Shown: piece by piece, positions 1-12,467 of the stretch
Layout: each line of letters opens with the position of its first letter
Position numbering within the stretch: the first letter of the stretch is position 1
DNA from: Kalaharituber pfeilii
Taxonomy: Eukaryota > Ascomycota > Pezizomycetes > Pezizales > Pezizaceae
NCBI GenBank assembly: GCA_015179045.1
Contig: WHUZ01000093.1
Coordinates: 124,001 to 188,000 of the forward strand
Direction of reading: 5' to 3'
DNA length: 64,000 nucleotides
Translations under genes and position numbers: made by a program
The notes under the pieces: generated by a model
Told to the model about the DNA's origin: nothing
What the model saw: only the letters and a program-made list of their open reading frames with translations
Databases searched by the model: none

Positions 1-3
1 TAG

Positions 4-67
4 AAAGTCTTGGGGATTAGGCAATATTGGGGTAAGTGTATGATGCAAGTCTAATCCCCAAGACTTT
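4..67. repeat. Perfect 17-bp inverted repeat (hairpin)
   Basis: Bases 4-20 (AAAGTCTTGGGGATTAG) are the exact reverse complement of 51-67, with a 30-bp loop. It may be a small foldback element or the edge of a larger one cut by the window start. It does not match the TAGTCT family found elsewhere in the window. Confidence 0.7.
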
Positions 68-769
68 TTACGGGTCAACTGTATCTCTGGTATCGTCGAT
101 AAAACGCGGCATCAAAAAACACCTCGACAGTGTGGGGCCCTTCTTTTGGAGGGCCAGGATTAATGCAGTATCAGCCATCTCTTTTAAATACCTCAAAAAT
201 GCGTCCTTGTACTCCTGTCATGTGAGGCTGGGTTGTTCTGTGTGGACCCCATTATCTAATTGGTTCCGTCTCGCACTGAATCCCATGAATAATTGTCTCG
301 GGGTAAATCCACGACTTGGGTGCTGGCTGTGAACTCGCGCTGCGAATGCAACCTTTTGATAGCCCCAACCACCTATCAAACGTAAACGAGAAACCCAATT
401 CCGAAGTTCACGATTCCTGACCTAGAGTTCCAGGCGATGGAATCCCTTGTCAACAGTCAACCCCCCAAGATTTTAAGAAACCAGCCTGCTGATACTCTCT
501 ATAGGCAAAGAGCGATTCTGGACTGAGTTTGCATATTCGCCAACACCACTGGCCTGAAATGCCACCCGCAAAATTGAATCAATTGTTCGAATTGCATCTT
601 GTAGCAATTGCTGAATCGAGATGTTTTACCAGCAATGCCATGGCCAGCGCGCCGGAAGGATATAACTTTTGTAATTATCCTAAAGTAATGACACTTCATG
701 AAAATAAGGGTATTCATACCTCAGGATTTATTAAGACCTCGTAGCTGTTCAAAAAGCATGTGGACGGTA

Positions 770-779
770 TAGTCTGGTT
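770..779 (+). mobile_element. Micro-insertion TAGTCTGGTT with degraded 9-bp flanking repeat
   Basis: The ten bases TAGTCTGGTT sit between tggacggta (761-769) and tggatagta (780-788), which match at 7 of 9 positions. The insert equals the start of the family seen at 2204, 29953, 30414 and 30491. On its own this locus is weak. Confidence 0.45.
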
Positions 780-1313
780 TGGATAGTATTGTTTAGCAAC
801 ATCCCATTCTGAACCGTGTTGATGGATTCTCCGGAATTTGGGTTGAACTGTGATCCGCAGACCCATAATCCAGTGGTTTTCGCATGCCAAAGGAAGGATT
901 GGGGGTACCTCGAAACTCATTCACCGACCAAATTCTGCATCGTCCATCTTCAGCCTCGCTGACCAATAGCATCATGGACCTCTGCAACCTGGGTACGTAT
1001 CCCACTACCAACCGAACCGTACGAACCAGTCAAGGCTCATTACCGACTGTGATGGATCCTATCAAAACTCAGTAGCTTCTCATCCACACATAGAAGAACG
1101 TTATCACCGGTGGTATCATAGCAGTTGCCCAGGCTGAAGTGTCTGCCCATCTCCAGTGGCATCCTGTAGAGCATCCGTGAAATCCTCATGCCGCAGAGCG
1201 TAGTCGCTATGTCGAGAAAGCAGAGAGACCTCAGTACGGTGTTCATTAGTTGTTCTTTTATCGACTATCTTGGCGGTATTGCATTCTACTTATACCCGCC
1301 CTACCCCACCTCC

Positions 1314-1328
1314 TAGACTCGTAACCAG
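1314..1328 (+). mobile_element. 15-bp micro-insertion TAGACTCGTAACCAG with perfect 9-bp TSD
   Basis: The insert is flanked on both sides by cccacctcc (1305-1313 and 1329-1337). Its sequence is one base away from the first 15 bases of the 123-bp MITE at 22803. Only one terminus is present; the rest of the element is absent. Confidence 0.8.
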
Positions 1329-2203
1329 CCCACCTCCCATTTCAGAACCGCACTTGCACTTGTAACTTCTAGATGTATCACATTTTATGTCAACTATAAT
1401 AGTTGATCAAGAAACATACATTTGCATCCATCACCGAACCTGAACATCCTAGCTCTTCTTCCCTCCCCCGACTTCCCTGCAACATCGGCGGTCGGTCGTG
1501 TTTCCAAACGACAAGAACGGCTGATCGAAAATCAGCAGTACTAGACCCTCACCAATAAGAGCACAACAACCAAATAATATGAGAAAAGCGTATCAATATA
1601 TATACCATCAATTCCCCCATTGCCATTAGCATACCCACGTTTAACGTTCAGCGCGTCCCTCCATATATCTATAGCAAAAACCTGAAATATTTCACTATAA
1701 CAATAACCTATATATATAAATCTCTACCTAATTGCGATAGTAGCCAAGTGAGCGGTGAGATATTGTGCAGGTTGTTCGTATGAATAGCAAGCTAGGTACC
1801 AGAAGGGAGTTCAGTTATAGTCTTGGAGTGATAAATAAGTACACGATGATGTTAAGACCCAGATGAAGAGAAGGGAGAGAGCGAAGGGGAAGGGAGAGAT
1901 CATAGCAAAGGGGAGAGAGAGGGGTAGAGAGGGTATGTCGAGAAATGAATCCGCGAGTTTTTCTCAAGAGATATAGGTGCTAGTAGAATTTGCAGTTGCG
2001 GCAGGGCCCAGCGCTGAGATATGATCCTCGGCCAGCTCATATTACAGTAACGATAGGCTGGGCACCAGACTAAAAGATACTTAGGTATATGTTAAATGAA
2101 CTTGGAGACCTTTTTTTCTTTCCTTTTTATCCCTCCTAATGCTTGCCCCTGTCCATTTATCCCTCACGTGCACACCCACAAAAACACTTAACCTGGAACA
2201 TAC

Positions 2204-2226
2204 TAGTCTGGTTGGCACGACCCCCG
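2204..2226 (+). mobile_element. 23-bp micro-insertion with perfect 9-bp TSD
   Basis: The insert begins TAGTCTGGTT and ends CGACCCCCG. It is flanked by ggaacatac at 2195-2203 and 2227-2235. It closely resembles the 21-bp insert at 30414-30434, which has a different target duplication. Confidence 0.85.
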
Positions 2227-3408
2227 GGAACATACCACTAATTCGAATTCTCGATTCTCGATTCATCATCATTCTCAGATTCCGATTTATCAGCAACATT
2301 ATTCAGAATAACTCTAGATGGTATCCTGGTAGGGCTGGTCGCGCTTTAAGATTCATACACATGGTACTAGTACATACATGTACCCTTTACACATAGCACT
2401 CCAACATCCTCCTCATCCTCCTCTCCCGCTCCCGAATATGCTACTGATAAATCTCATGACGCTTGGTCAATGATATCCGTACATATCAACATACTTGCTA
2501 TATGTGTACTATGCAACAAGTAATTGCAAGGCACAGAAGTACACATAAAATTGCAATGTATGTCTTTCGCTAAAGTTAGGTCGAGTTTTCTTTTCTGACG
2601 ATCCCAACTTTCTTAGGGCTTTTCTCCGCGCAGTGCTCCGGGTCCCGAAACTTGAACCCCCTCCACTCGTACGGCTCAGCAATCTGCATGCTGCACCGGA
2701 AAAACTAAATTCCTCGAGCACGAGTGCAGAAATTTTCATAGAGCTCCATATATAGTAGCCTGGGAAACGGGGCTACACATAGAACGTACGTACTGTGGTA
2801 GTACTAGCGCCTTGGTAATACAAGCGGTGTGCACTGAGACGGTATAGCCTACCCCAAACCCGAATGCCCGATTTCTCACAGACACACCGGTTGGACAACT
2901 CGAGTAAAGTGTCGGTCATTCGCCCCCATACGTACTCGCTCTGGAACAATGGGTTATGTGTTTTCGTTGTGAACAGTTCCAAGAAAATGAGATGCCAGGG
3001 ACATGTAATGCATTATATATCCCCTGACTGCACACGTGATGCTCTTGCTGCAGTATCAGACCCCAGATTTTTCTTCGCAGTGCAGTATCGGAGGCCGACT
3101 GAGTACTTAGATGCTCCGATACGCCGGTTACCACCCAATTCACAGGCAAGGCTGCTTCTAGCCCCCCGGAAGCTAGCCAATAGAGTAGTAATAGCATAAT
3201 GACACACTCGTGATCACATATTGGTCATGAGAAGTTTGACTATTTTAGTTCAGTCCAGCTCCGTTATCAATATCATACGAGTACTATGTATCCCGTGTAC
3301 TTCTAACGCTGGTCGATATCGATAACTGGACCTACTTTAAGGAAGTACGCCAGGCAGCCGAACTGCCGTACCCGACCTTAATCCCCCACCTCTTATGATT
3401 CCCCATGC

Positions 3409-3434
3409 TAAGCAGTAGCCTGGTTCGAGACTGA
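3409..3434 (+). mobile_element. 26-bp micro-insertion with perfect 9-bp TSD
   Basis: The insert runs from TAAGCAG through TAGCCTGGTTCGAGAC to CTGA. It is flanked by tccccatgc at 3400-3408 and 3435-3443. A near-identical core lies at about 23142-23166 (TAAGCGG, then TAGTCTGGTTCGAGAC). A possible partner terminus, CCGAACCAGACTA, lies at about 3489-3501 without an obvious TSD. Confidence 0.75.
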
Positions 3435-4350
3435 TCCCCATGCACAGAATACATGCACCCCGCAAACGTATGCACAATGTGTTTTTGTCCGAACCAGACT
3501 ACTACCTTTATCCAGAAAAAACTACCGCAAGGAAGCCATTTCTTCCCAGGGGCTTTTGCTCAGGAACAAAATTTGACTCATTCTCCGGATCAAGAAGCGG
3601 ATAAAAGTTATTGATTCAACGTTTTAGCAGATGATGCCAGAGATGCATGTAATTCAAGCTGGAGCGTGGGGTAACTTTTCATATCCAGTAGACTCTCAGA
3701 CAACTAGGCCTGTCGCTATTTAGCTGTAATAGAAGTAGCTGTTATGCCCATCCCAGTTATGTGTACATGTGCCTGATTGGAAGTCGTTCCCTTGAGCTTC
3801 ACCATACTCACGGCCAGCTTGACCAAAAGTCCTGGGGTAATAAGGCACTAATATGTCAGTAAGACCGAGAGAGAGAGCTTGCACCCTCGTAAGTCGCTCT
3901 GTAGTTCTCTCGCTGGTTAGAAGGCACTCAAGCGTACTAGTATGGTTCGTAAATATTGTAGGCCCTGTTGTGCAACGACAACATCTCTCGATATTAGAGG
4001 AGTCGGACATGATGAATAGTTCATCCGAGAACACCATGCCGCACTAAATTTGCAAATATTGCTCCCCCTTGACCAAGCAAGCACCGCATTGGAAGTAAAG
4101 GATCCTTGATCCAGGGGCGCATGTATCCTGTTGAGGGGGAGGGGCAAATCTCGAGTGATTCTGCTGAAGCCATCCAGTCAGTCAAAAACTTCTCCACAAC
4201 TCATCAAGGTGTGCAAATCCTAACCTCCTCTGTATTCACCGTTCACAGCCCTTCTTCTGTCCTATCAAATATCCTTCCATTATCCTCTGGCCTGCCAACT
4301 GCGCTGCCGCGCCCCCAGCTTCAAGGTCAGTTTGCCACATGTTAGAGAGC

Positions 4351-4450
4351 TTTTTTCTTCCTTGCTTTTTTCTTTTTTCTTTTTTCTGTTTCTGTTTCTT
4401 TTTCTTTCTTTCTTTCTTTTTCTTTCTTTTCTTTTTTTTTTTTTTTTTCC
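4351..4450 (+). repeat. Polypyrimidine (T/C) tract
   Basis: About 100 bases are almost entirely T and C, passing through TTTTTC and TTTC units into a run of more than 20 T. This is low-complexity sequence. Confidence 0.9.
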
Positions 4451-5697
4451 GACTCCGTACCTAATTTTCCATTTGTTTCTTCTTCACGAAGGGTGAGCAC
4501 ATTCTTTTGGGTGTATGTTCTCCACAGTCTAGGCTCTTAAAGCAACTCTCAGGGTCCCGGGTCCACAAAATACGCTTCACATTCCCACATCCACACCGAT
4601 AGGCTGTCATCTTGTTGCCTCGACGCCCTTGGCGACTTTTCCAGCCGCGGCGTGCGGGGGAAGTCCAGATTGCGCTTTACGGCTCCTAGCGACTAAAAAT
4701 TAATCCCAGCTCGAAAATTCGATTACTGTACCGTACTCTTCAGTTAGCTTAGTTGATCAAAACACAGCGGCCCACCATCTTGGAGAGCTTGCTCAGCCCT
4801 GCTGGATAGTGCTTTACCCGCTCGTCGCACCCCAGGTAGGGCCAAACAGATAGGCAGCGGGAAGTGGGATCCGCAAGGTTGGGGGGTGGGCTGGCGAATC
4901 GAAATCACGATCACGGGTCCCACGCCATTGACCTCCATAGCAACCATCCCCAGCATCGCGCCCATAATCGAAGGACTTCACCACTCCCACCTCCCCACCT
5001 CCACCCGCAGACTTGGGGACTGAGAACTGTGGAATTGCCCCGTTGCTGTGCGCATGCACAAGCTTGCTCAACGTCCACAACAATACCCAACTGTCGTTAA
5101 TCTGCTCATGTATTACAGTAGTTAGCCAAGTGCACCTCAATTGCCATTGCCATCGAGTCTGCGGCTGTCCATCATCCATCCAATCTCACGCATCTCAGGC
5201 CCAGCTTCTCCAGCTGCGTATTCGCCTTGCGTCCTTTCACCTTTGAGTTTCTCTCCCACCGTTTCTCGCAAACACTCTCGCCATTGATAAACAACATTGC
5301 AAAAAATTAAAGGCTCACCAGCCCAGCATCCAGAATTTATATCAACGACCTGCTCTAAATTGAGCGACCGTTTGATGTTCATCTATGACCACCACCAACA
5401 AGCACTAGCCGAATCAACTCTTCTGCACTTACCCGCTAGGTTCTTCTGCTCTGACGAAATCTCAACGCCTCTCCCTCCCCCATACTGTATAGATTTTGTT
5501 GAAACAAAATAATTCGGATTAAAATAATAGAACATTTTGATCAAAGTGGGCTCCCGAACACCGCTGGGTCCCATCTCACCTCCAATCACCACTAGCACCC
5601 CGACCCCCGCAAACGGCCAGCGCATAATTTTATAGAGATAATTATAACTTTAGTCAGAGCTTGAGTTCACCATATCCACCCCATACTCAAAGGCCAG

Positions 5698-8313
5698 ATG
5701 ACGGAGGCGGATTCACAAAGTCCCCGAACGCTCGAAAGTCTGCCGGATGAGCTTCTGTTGCAAATCATCTCCTGTAAAGCCTCCCCTCTCCCATTTTTCG
5801 CTCAGTTCTGCTTCTCCATCTGAGTTCCGTTTCCGCACATCAATTGCTAGCTTCCCCTCTTTCCTCTCTTTGCCCCTTCCTTGCATTTTAGCTCGATCAT
5901 TGCATTTTGCGGGGTCATAGTAGCTTGAGACGTATCATCTCCGTTTCTCAAAATTACTACTCCATGCCCACCACAAAAATAACTCACTCTTTCTTTCCCC
6001 CCTCCTCCTTATTTTTACTTTCATATACAAAATCTTATACTCACCTCCATCCCCAGTTCTTAAACCCAAGGACCTGATACCCCTCCACAAGACATCGGCA
6101 CGCCTCCGCTCCCTGACTCGCGAAGACCCGCATCTCTGGCGCTATGCTACTATCGAGAGTCACAACGAAAAGACTGCGAACAGCCGTGAACGAGCGCCTG
6201 CATTAGTGAATCTGATCGGTCAATTGCCGACGCCCCACGCACAGGATCCTTCTGCACAAGTAACTAGTGCTGCTACGGAGGATGAGAACTATTCCCGCTA
6301 CCTACCTCCAGATATCATTGCAAGTGGAGGAAAGAAGATTGATTGGTATGAGGAATGGAAATGGCGGTTTGGGCCGCTCAGGATAGATTGGCTCGACCAT
6401 CATTACCCGAGGGGCACTTCCACCTGGGGAGCTTCCAGCGGGTCTGACTCAACAGATGAAGAAGACGACACTCCTGGCCTGTCAAACTCCTTCCCGTCGA
6501 CGTGTTCGTCCTCAGTAACATCTCTCACTTCGCTGTATGGTAAATGCAACTTAAAAGGCGGCGACCCGGATGTGGAAGTTCGTGGAATAACGGGCTTCTC
6601 CTCAACGCCATCATCATTTGAGAAGGATATGTTCTTATCGCCACTCTCGGATGGGAGTGTAGTCATCTTTGATTTGAGGAGGTTCGGAAGGCGACGGCTG
6701 GGCGAGGGTTGGGATGGTGAGGATCCTGATGGTGGGGACTGGGGGAGAATCCTGGGACGAAGTAATCCGAGATTGGTGTCTGTTGAAACGAGCACAGGTC
6801 GGGGAAGCTACCTTGTTGGCGGCAATGGAGGGCGTGGCAGTAGTGGCTTCAAGACGACGACGGCGCCAAATGGAGTTGTCGAGTGTGTTTCCGTTGACTC
6901 TTGGTCGGGTAAGGGGTATGTTGCTGTTGAAGGGAGATTGATTGAGATTGTAGGATTCCTCCGCTTATTCTTTTTCCCATTGACATGAAATCATATTAAT
7001 GTTATTAGGACCTTCAAACCCTTCGGAAGACCGCAATTCATCCCTTCGCCTTTAGCATAACCGCTCTCTCACAGACATCCTACCCCTTTCCGCTTACCGT
7101 CTGTACGTCGCACACGATTCACCTCCATGACCCCCGTATATCGTCATCTACTACTTCCGCTGCCCCACAAATGGCGCCATTACATCAAACCGGCGCGCTG
7201 AGTGTCCTGCATAGCAATCACGGGAAGACAACTAGCGGAGAAGAATCGATTTATGTTGCTGGACGATTCAAGGTCATTCTTGTGTATGAACGGAGAATGT
7301 TTCCAAAATTAAATTTGCCACTTCACACTGGTGCCAGATTGTGCACATTATCGTCGTTTCCCTCGCAACCGATAATTCCGTCCGGCTTTTCATTATTAGA
7401 TGAACAGTGTGAGGAAGTCACTAGACAGCCTATTAGGGGAGAGACACTGGTTGCAGGAGGAGAATATAACGGCCGCGGAAGCCTGGAGATATACCCGTCG
7501 AGCGTTCTTCAACGAACAAGTAACCGCACAATGCCCGAATCCAACGGCTCTCTCCCGACCATGACCCGTTCCCATCCATACCTGAAGCGCTACAATCACG
7601 GCGTGGTGAACCCAGACGTTCATCATTTGCAGCATGACATCCAACAATCGATTCTCACCTCCAGCTTGACAACGATGCCCCAGAGCCCTAGTGGGGTTAT
7701 TTATAACAGGCAGAGTGCTTCAAGGAGTAAAATATTGGCAGTAGATGCCAGCCAGGGGACGCGGTTGATTACTGGTGATGCGGATGGTATATTAAGGTGG
7801 GTGGAAAGAGACGGAAGGGCAGAGATAAGGAGGTTTGATATTTTCGAGGAAGGGAATAAAGAGGAGCGGAATTATGAACCTGTCGGAGAAGGAGAAGATA
7901 GGACTGGGTCGCAGTACCAACGCACGCAACACCGAACTGGTCGAACAGGGGGAGGTAGCAGATGGGGAGACGGTAACGCAGGTTACACCAATAGCCATCT
8001 GCGGAGCGAAGTCGTACGCAAGGTCATTGCTTTTGGAGACGGCGAGAGCTCAGGTGGAAGGGCGATTACTGGTGGAGGGGTTGTAGTGTGGACAGGGGAA
8101 CGAGTCGGTGTCGTCAGCGTGGGCCACAGGCGACCTCCACAGAGGGCGGTAAATGGCCGTATTGAGCGGAAGGGGGATATAGGGGTTGTCGATGGAGGTG
8201 AGATCAGTCCGTTGGAGGAGGAAGCTGAGAGGTACGAGATGGAGATCAGAACGGCATTGGAGCGTCAGTCGGATGAACTGAGAATATTGAAGGGGTTGAG
8301 TATGGTGCGATAA
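5698..8313 (+). CDS. F-box protein, three exons, 757 aa
   Basis: Exons are read as 5698-5773, 6057-6949 and 7009-8313, with GT-AG introns of 283 and 59 bp that keep the frame (phase 1, then phase 0). The N-terminus reads LESLPDELLLQIISF followed by LKPKDLIPLHKTSARLRSL and a conserved DPHLWR. That is an F-box (about residues 12-55) and predicts a substrate-recruiting subunit of an SCF ubiquitin ligase that binds Skp1. The middle is acidic and Ser-rich. A stretch near residues 565-582 (ITGDADGILRWVERDG) looks like a single WD40-type blade, so a weak beta-propeller may cover the C-terminal two thirds. The last about 40 residues are charged and helical. The first ATG in frame before the F-box was chosen. 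The substrate is unknown. The splice sites were assigned by eye and the F-box call is strong. Confidence 0.85.
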
Positions 8314-9198
8314 TATTTGTGTGATCGTAAGATCCCGTTCATCCTTGCCTTCCTCCCCTCCTGTGTTCAATGGGGGACTTACTGAGCTGGTCCACTCCAT
8401 TCTCCAACATCTCATTTTCCATGAGTTTTTAGGAACTCTGTACTTTTCATGTGAATATTGACCTGGTTCCTTGCGCTGTCTTTGTATATGTAAAGTTTGC
8501 GTGTATCTCTAAACACGTTATCTCTTATGTTCATTCAATTTTTTCACTTCTATTTTGGTGACATATCCGCTGACCTTATTGTCTTGATGTCGTTTTTAGT
8601 TAGATCTCTGTAAGTATCATGACTTATTTAGGGCTTTTTACGCACCACTGTTCCAAATCGTGTGGTTTCTCAGTGTTTTCTCTGTACATCTTTTTTGGTC
8701 CTTGCGTTGCCCTTCCTTTTGCATCATGCTCAAATAAATTCAAAAGGGAAATCAAGATGAATAGCGTCACAGAGAGGTTTATAGTGTCTGTTCTCTCCTG
8801 ACTCTGTTGGCACTCTGAGGGAAATAACTTTCGGTGGAGGTGCACATTGTATCAGTTTTTACACGGTGACATTGATTTCCGAATTTAGAGGCATCTGTGG
8901 GCTTGGCCTGCTGACTAAGTCTGGTCACGAAATCTCTCGATACGTCACGTCGATGCCAGCCTCGGACGGCAAAGCCCTTTGGAAAAAAGCTATAGCGGTT
9001 AGAGAGAAGGAAAAGGCTACTTCTTGACCGCTACTACCCCCCATATCCGTTTTGTGCTTCACATGGTAAAACTTTTGTTAGGACATCTTTGCACCTCTTG
9101 GCAGAACCCAATTTTCTCTATGGAAGTAGAAGATTTCTTCCAACACAGCTCCATTGTTCGAACTGTGAACTATTTTCGTTTGACAGAATCATCAAATA
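8314..9198. other. Intergenic, F-box gene 3' flank
   Basis: This AT-rich stretch has no coding signal on either strand. Short frames at 8619-8845 overlap each other on both strands and show no motif. Confidence 0.5.
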
Positions 9199-9925
9199 TG
9201 TTCAGACTTCTGAACCAGAAGGTCTTGAAACTTCTTCCCGGGACTGCTCGTGTTTCGGTTTCTCGCTATATTCATCGTTTGCAAGCGCCTTACTTCAATA
9301 GTCCAAGTTACCATACATCCGCCAACCCCTCTCTAGTACGACTGATATTCGGGCCTATTTCACAACGAAACGTGAACAAGAGGATAGAAACCGTGGCTAT
9401 ATGATTGATATTCACGATATTGGGGCGTAAGCCCATTGGATTTCGATCTCAGATATCATCGATGAAAAGCTACGAAGTGAAATCTCGGAGGAATTAGGCA
9501 TCGCATACCTCACGAAGGCATCTGAAGCTGATGCGCAAGAGGTGGCCCATGGTCATATATATGCGGAGAAGTTCCGGGCAATATTTCCACTTGTTGTTGC
9601 CCATGGCGACAAGGCTCATTGGGTGACATATCTGTCATCACAGGTGAGTGCTCATATATCTACGAAAAAAGAGTATACCTGCTAATTGCTCTAGGCAAGT
9701 AAGCTTGTTGGCGTTAGGAAAGGACAGCCTACTACTGTTAAGATCGGCGGATCTTATCATCCGGTGCACATGTCACCAGAGAGCTCACACTTCAGCGATG
9801 TCAATCTCCTTGGCGTCGACTTTTTAAATGCATGTGACGTGTTCCCATGGTATGACTATGAAAATGACAAAGTAAGATTGTATTTCGGCAAAGAATGGGT
9901 GGTGGTCAAGAAATCTAAGCTATAG
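9199..9925 (+). pseudogene. Decayed retropepsin-like aspartic protease-type gene
   Basis: A clear coding tail runs from about 9340 to the stop at 9925, through a 51-bp intron (9644-9694, GTGAGT to CTAG with a CTAAT branch-like site). Its translation has HDIGA near 9410, which could stand for the D-x-G-A active-site loop, and NLLGVDFLNAC near 9810, the typical second retropepsin motif. A stop directly follows HDIGA (taa at 9428). The upstream frame starting at ATG 9199 (MFRLLNQKVLKLL, mitochondrial-presequence-like) reaches this frame only through a frameshift near 9320. The gene is therefore probably broken. The protease assignment rests on two short motifs. It could be a host single-domain protein or a piece of a retroelement, though the intron favours a host gene. 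Confidence 0.45.
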
Positions 9926-12164
9926 CTCCATGAGAGGTCTGGTTTACGAGGCTATGCGCGCCATATCGCACAAGGTGTGATGAATTTCAAATGAAATAAG
10001 TCCCGTATGCTGGAATGTGCAGTGTGCTCGTGGTTCTTTAGGACATCCCAATGCATAATAGGACTTGGAACGCAGAGCCACAGACAAGGGTGACACCCAT
10101 CGCCTACAGTATGAAGTGCAGTAGGTAGTAACGCCCTTGTCAGTGATGAACCCTGCAGAGTTTAATTTTCTCCATAATATGAACAACTACATAATCAAGT
10201 GTCGGTACACCCTAGCCTGGGACCGACAGCCAACACTCACCAGAAAACGCACATGTACACCATCAGAGCTTAAGGCAAAGGGCTTTCTATAGAGTTCTCC
10301 AAATAGCAAATCGATCAATTATGGGGACGAAAAATCTGCTAATGATATGAGTTTTTGTAGTATATGTTTGAGTCGACGGAAGTGCCATGAACACTCCACT
10401 TGGTGCGTTCATTGTTTTAGGCATGGTTATTTGGGCAAGTGAGAACCGAAACAGCACGACCTCAAGAAAGATATCAAGACAGTTGATGAGAAAGTCGACG
10501 CTATATGCTTGGAACATGCTCAATCGATCGTACGTTTGTATTTTGTTCCTCAAAGGCGGAAAACAAACGATTCATTCTTTTGACACCTCATGACGAAATC
10601 TTTCGCCGACTTTCCACAATTCGGGAAACACAATCTTTAGACGACGTCCATTACGTGTTTATCTTTGCTGGGAGCATCCTATGCCACCCTCTCCGGAAAG
10701 AAGGGATATGGTGCATTAGTGGATACTGGACATTGACCAGTGTGTGAAGTCTGATGGCAAAAGATTGTGCTGCCGTCAAGAGTATTGCGGAGCTCTATAA
10801 AGAAGAAATCGAGTAGATTAAGAACTAAAGGGTAGGCATTAGGATTATTCCCTTGAGGTGCTAATAACAACCTCACAATATATAGCTTATTGAGCGTATC
10901 ATAGGGTTTACGCATTTGGGATCTCCTTGCTAGGGACCATGAATCCGAAGAAGACTGAGTTTCTTTTGGGGGGGGGGTCATGAGTTACCAGAGTTTGCTT
11001 GCAATTGTTTGCTGGTTCGAATAGGTGGTTACTACCTGGGAACTTGCATATGGCTATGGGCGTTTGTATGTGATTTATTCCAAATCGAAAGAGCTGACTT
11101 GCTTCATTACTACCAGAGTTGTTCAAGACTATACCAGAAGTCGGTGGTTTCACGAAGTTATTGGTTACCAAAATTTATCTTGTTATTCAATAATGGAGGG
11201 ATATGTAAGCCCAGAGCAGGGTGCGAGGCGGCAATCGCGGGTAATAATTATTTGGCGCGGGTCTGTGGCGAAGGATTCCAACAGCATTTATGGATCCCTT
11301 TTTTTCTTTTTTTCTCCCGGCACGGGATCTGCCGTGTCAAAAGCTACCGTTCTCCTCGCCCTAAGACTGTAAGTCCTCCTCCCACTTTGCATCCGCCCTC
11401 TTCAAAATTTAGATACAAACGTAGAACCCAATTAAACGCCACTAGAAATTACTTAACCTTTAACGAGAACCACCAGCGTATTGAAACCCAGTAACCATAA
11501 TCCCAATATATTTCTTGAATTCACTTTCTTGTATGTAATTTACTTGGATAATTTAATGACGCGGCTAGCTGCAGCTTCTTCCGCCTAAAAAAAAGGCGTT
11601 GGCGGTGTGCCAGCAACCCTTGTGTAGGCAACCAAAACGCTCCATTGAATTCAGCAGCTTAGATATCTGATTAGCTGATAACTATATAAAACAAAATATT
11701 TTACTTACAACGGAGCCTATCCAAACCTCCCACAGTACCAGGGAAGTTATCCACCTGAAGAGCTTCATTCAGGACAGTCCGGAGAGGATACAGCTGTGAC
11801 TCAGCTGTAATTGCAAGAGAATTATTGATGAGGCGAGCTATGGCATTATACTCTCTGTTTCGTCTTTTTAGTGGATGCCAGAAGGTATAAAGAGAGTTGG
11901 AAAAACGTACCTCGATTTAAAGAACTTCTTGGACATGAGGACTGACTGTAGTAGACCCAGCCATGGGTGGTAGTTGTTCTGCCTCTCCAACGAACAATTG
12001 ATCCGCATACACTTGTGAAGACAGATTTGTTAATGTCCTCCTCGTTAGGAGTTCCTGTGTATTTTGGTCCCCGCCATTCAATACGATGACTGGGGGTTAT
12101 AATTTGTGCAAAACACTCTGCCTCGAAACAAGAGCCTAGTTCAAGTCTTATCCCTTGGGGTCGC
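9926..12164. other. Intergenic, possible unrecognised gene relic
   Basis: No supported gene was seen. Around 10450-10560 the plus strand gives a Lys/Asp-rich helical stretch (DLKKDIKTVDEKVD) cut by stops, which could be a decayed coiled-coil gene. A run of nine or more G lies near 10970. Nothing else was recognised. Confidence 0.4.
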
Positions 12165-12221
12165 CCTGCCATGGCGAACAGCTGCAAGCGGGGTCACGTG
12201 AAAGAAAAAAAAAAAAAAATT
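12165..12221 (+). mobile_element. Short poly-A-tailed retroposon, family A, with TSD
   Basis: The unit is CCTGCCATGGCGAACAGC, then TGCAAGCGGGGTCACGTGA and an A-rich tail. The flanks are ccttggggtcgc (12153-12164) and cctcggggtcgc (12222-12233), 11 of 12 identical. It inserted into the left terminal inverted repeat of the MITE at 12222-12467 and duplicated part of it. Confidence 0.75.
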
Positions 12222-12467
12222 CCTCGGGGTCGCGAGACATGCATACGAGAAGACCCACTTGCGAAAACACAGCAACTCAAAGAAAAAAATCGCTTTTTTT
12301 TAGATTCTGAAAAGAGATTTCGGTTTTCTGATGTCCATTCATGTGGTGCACTATTTTTCTTTATTTTCTTTTTGCTATTTTTTTTGTTTTCTGGTGATGA
12401 TTTTGAAGGGGACTCAAAAGTCGTGCAGGGGGGATCCGCTCAGATGCTTGTCCCGCGATCCCAACGG
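12222..12467. mobile_element. MITE copy 1 with about 28-bp terminal inverted repeats
   Basis: The left end (GGGTCGCGAGACATGCATAC) and the reverse complement of the right end (GGGATCGCGGGACAAGCATC) match. The AT-rich interior aligns by eye along its whole length with 41771-42013, for example the shared CTGATGTCCATTC. It has no coding capacity. Superfamily unassigned. Confidence 0.7.

Larger units (their letters stand above)
68..5697. other. Intergenic region without recognisable genes
   Basis: No convincing coding sequence was seen on either strand. The open frames are short, overlap each other and lack family motifs. The stretch holds four micro-insertions (listed separately), purine-rich DNA around 1860-1940 and a polypyrimidine tract at 4351-4450. 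The last few hundred bases before 5698 are presumably the F-box gene's upstream region. Confidence 0.5.

Noticed and set aside
2061..2076. ACCAGACTA as a right-end micro-insertion
   Set aside because: No flanking repeat; the 8-bp match alone can be chance.
6403..6795. 130-aa minus-strand ORF
   Set aside because: Antisense shadow of the F-box gene's second exon.
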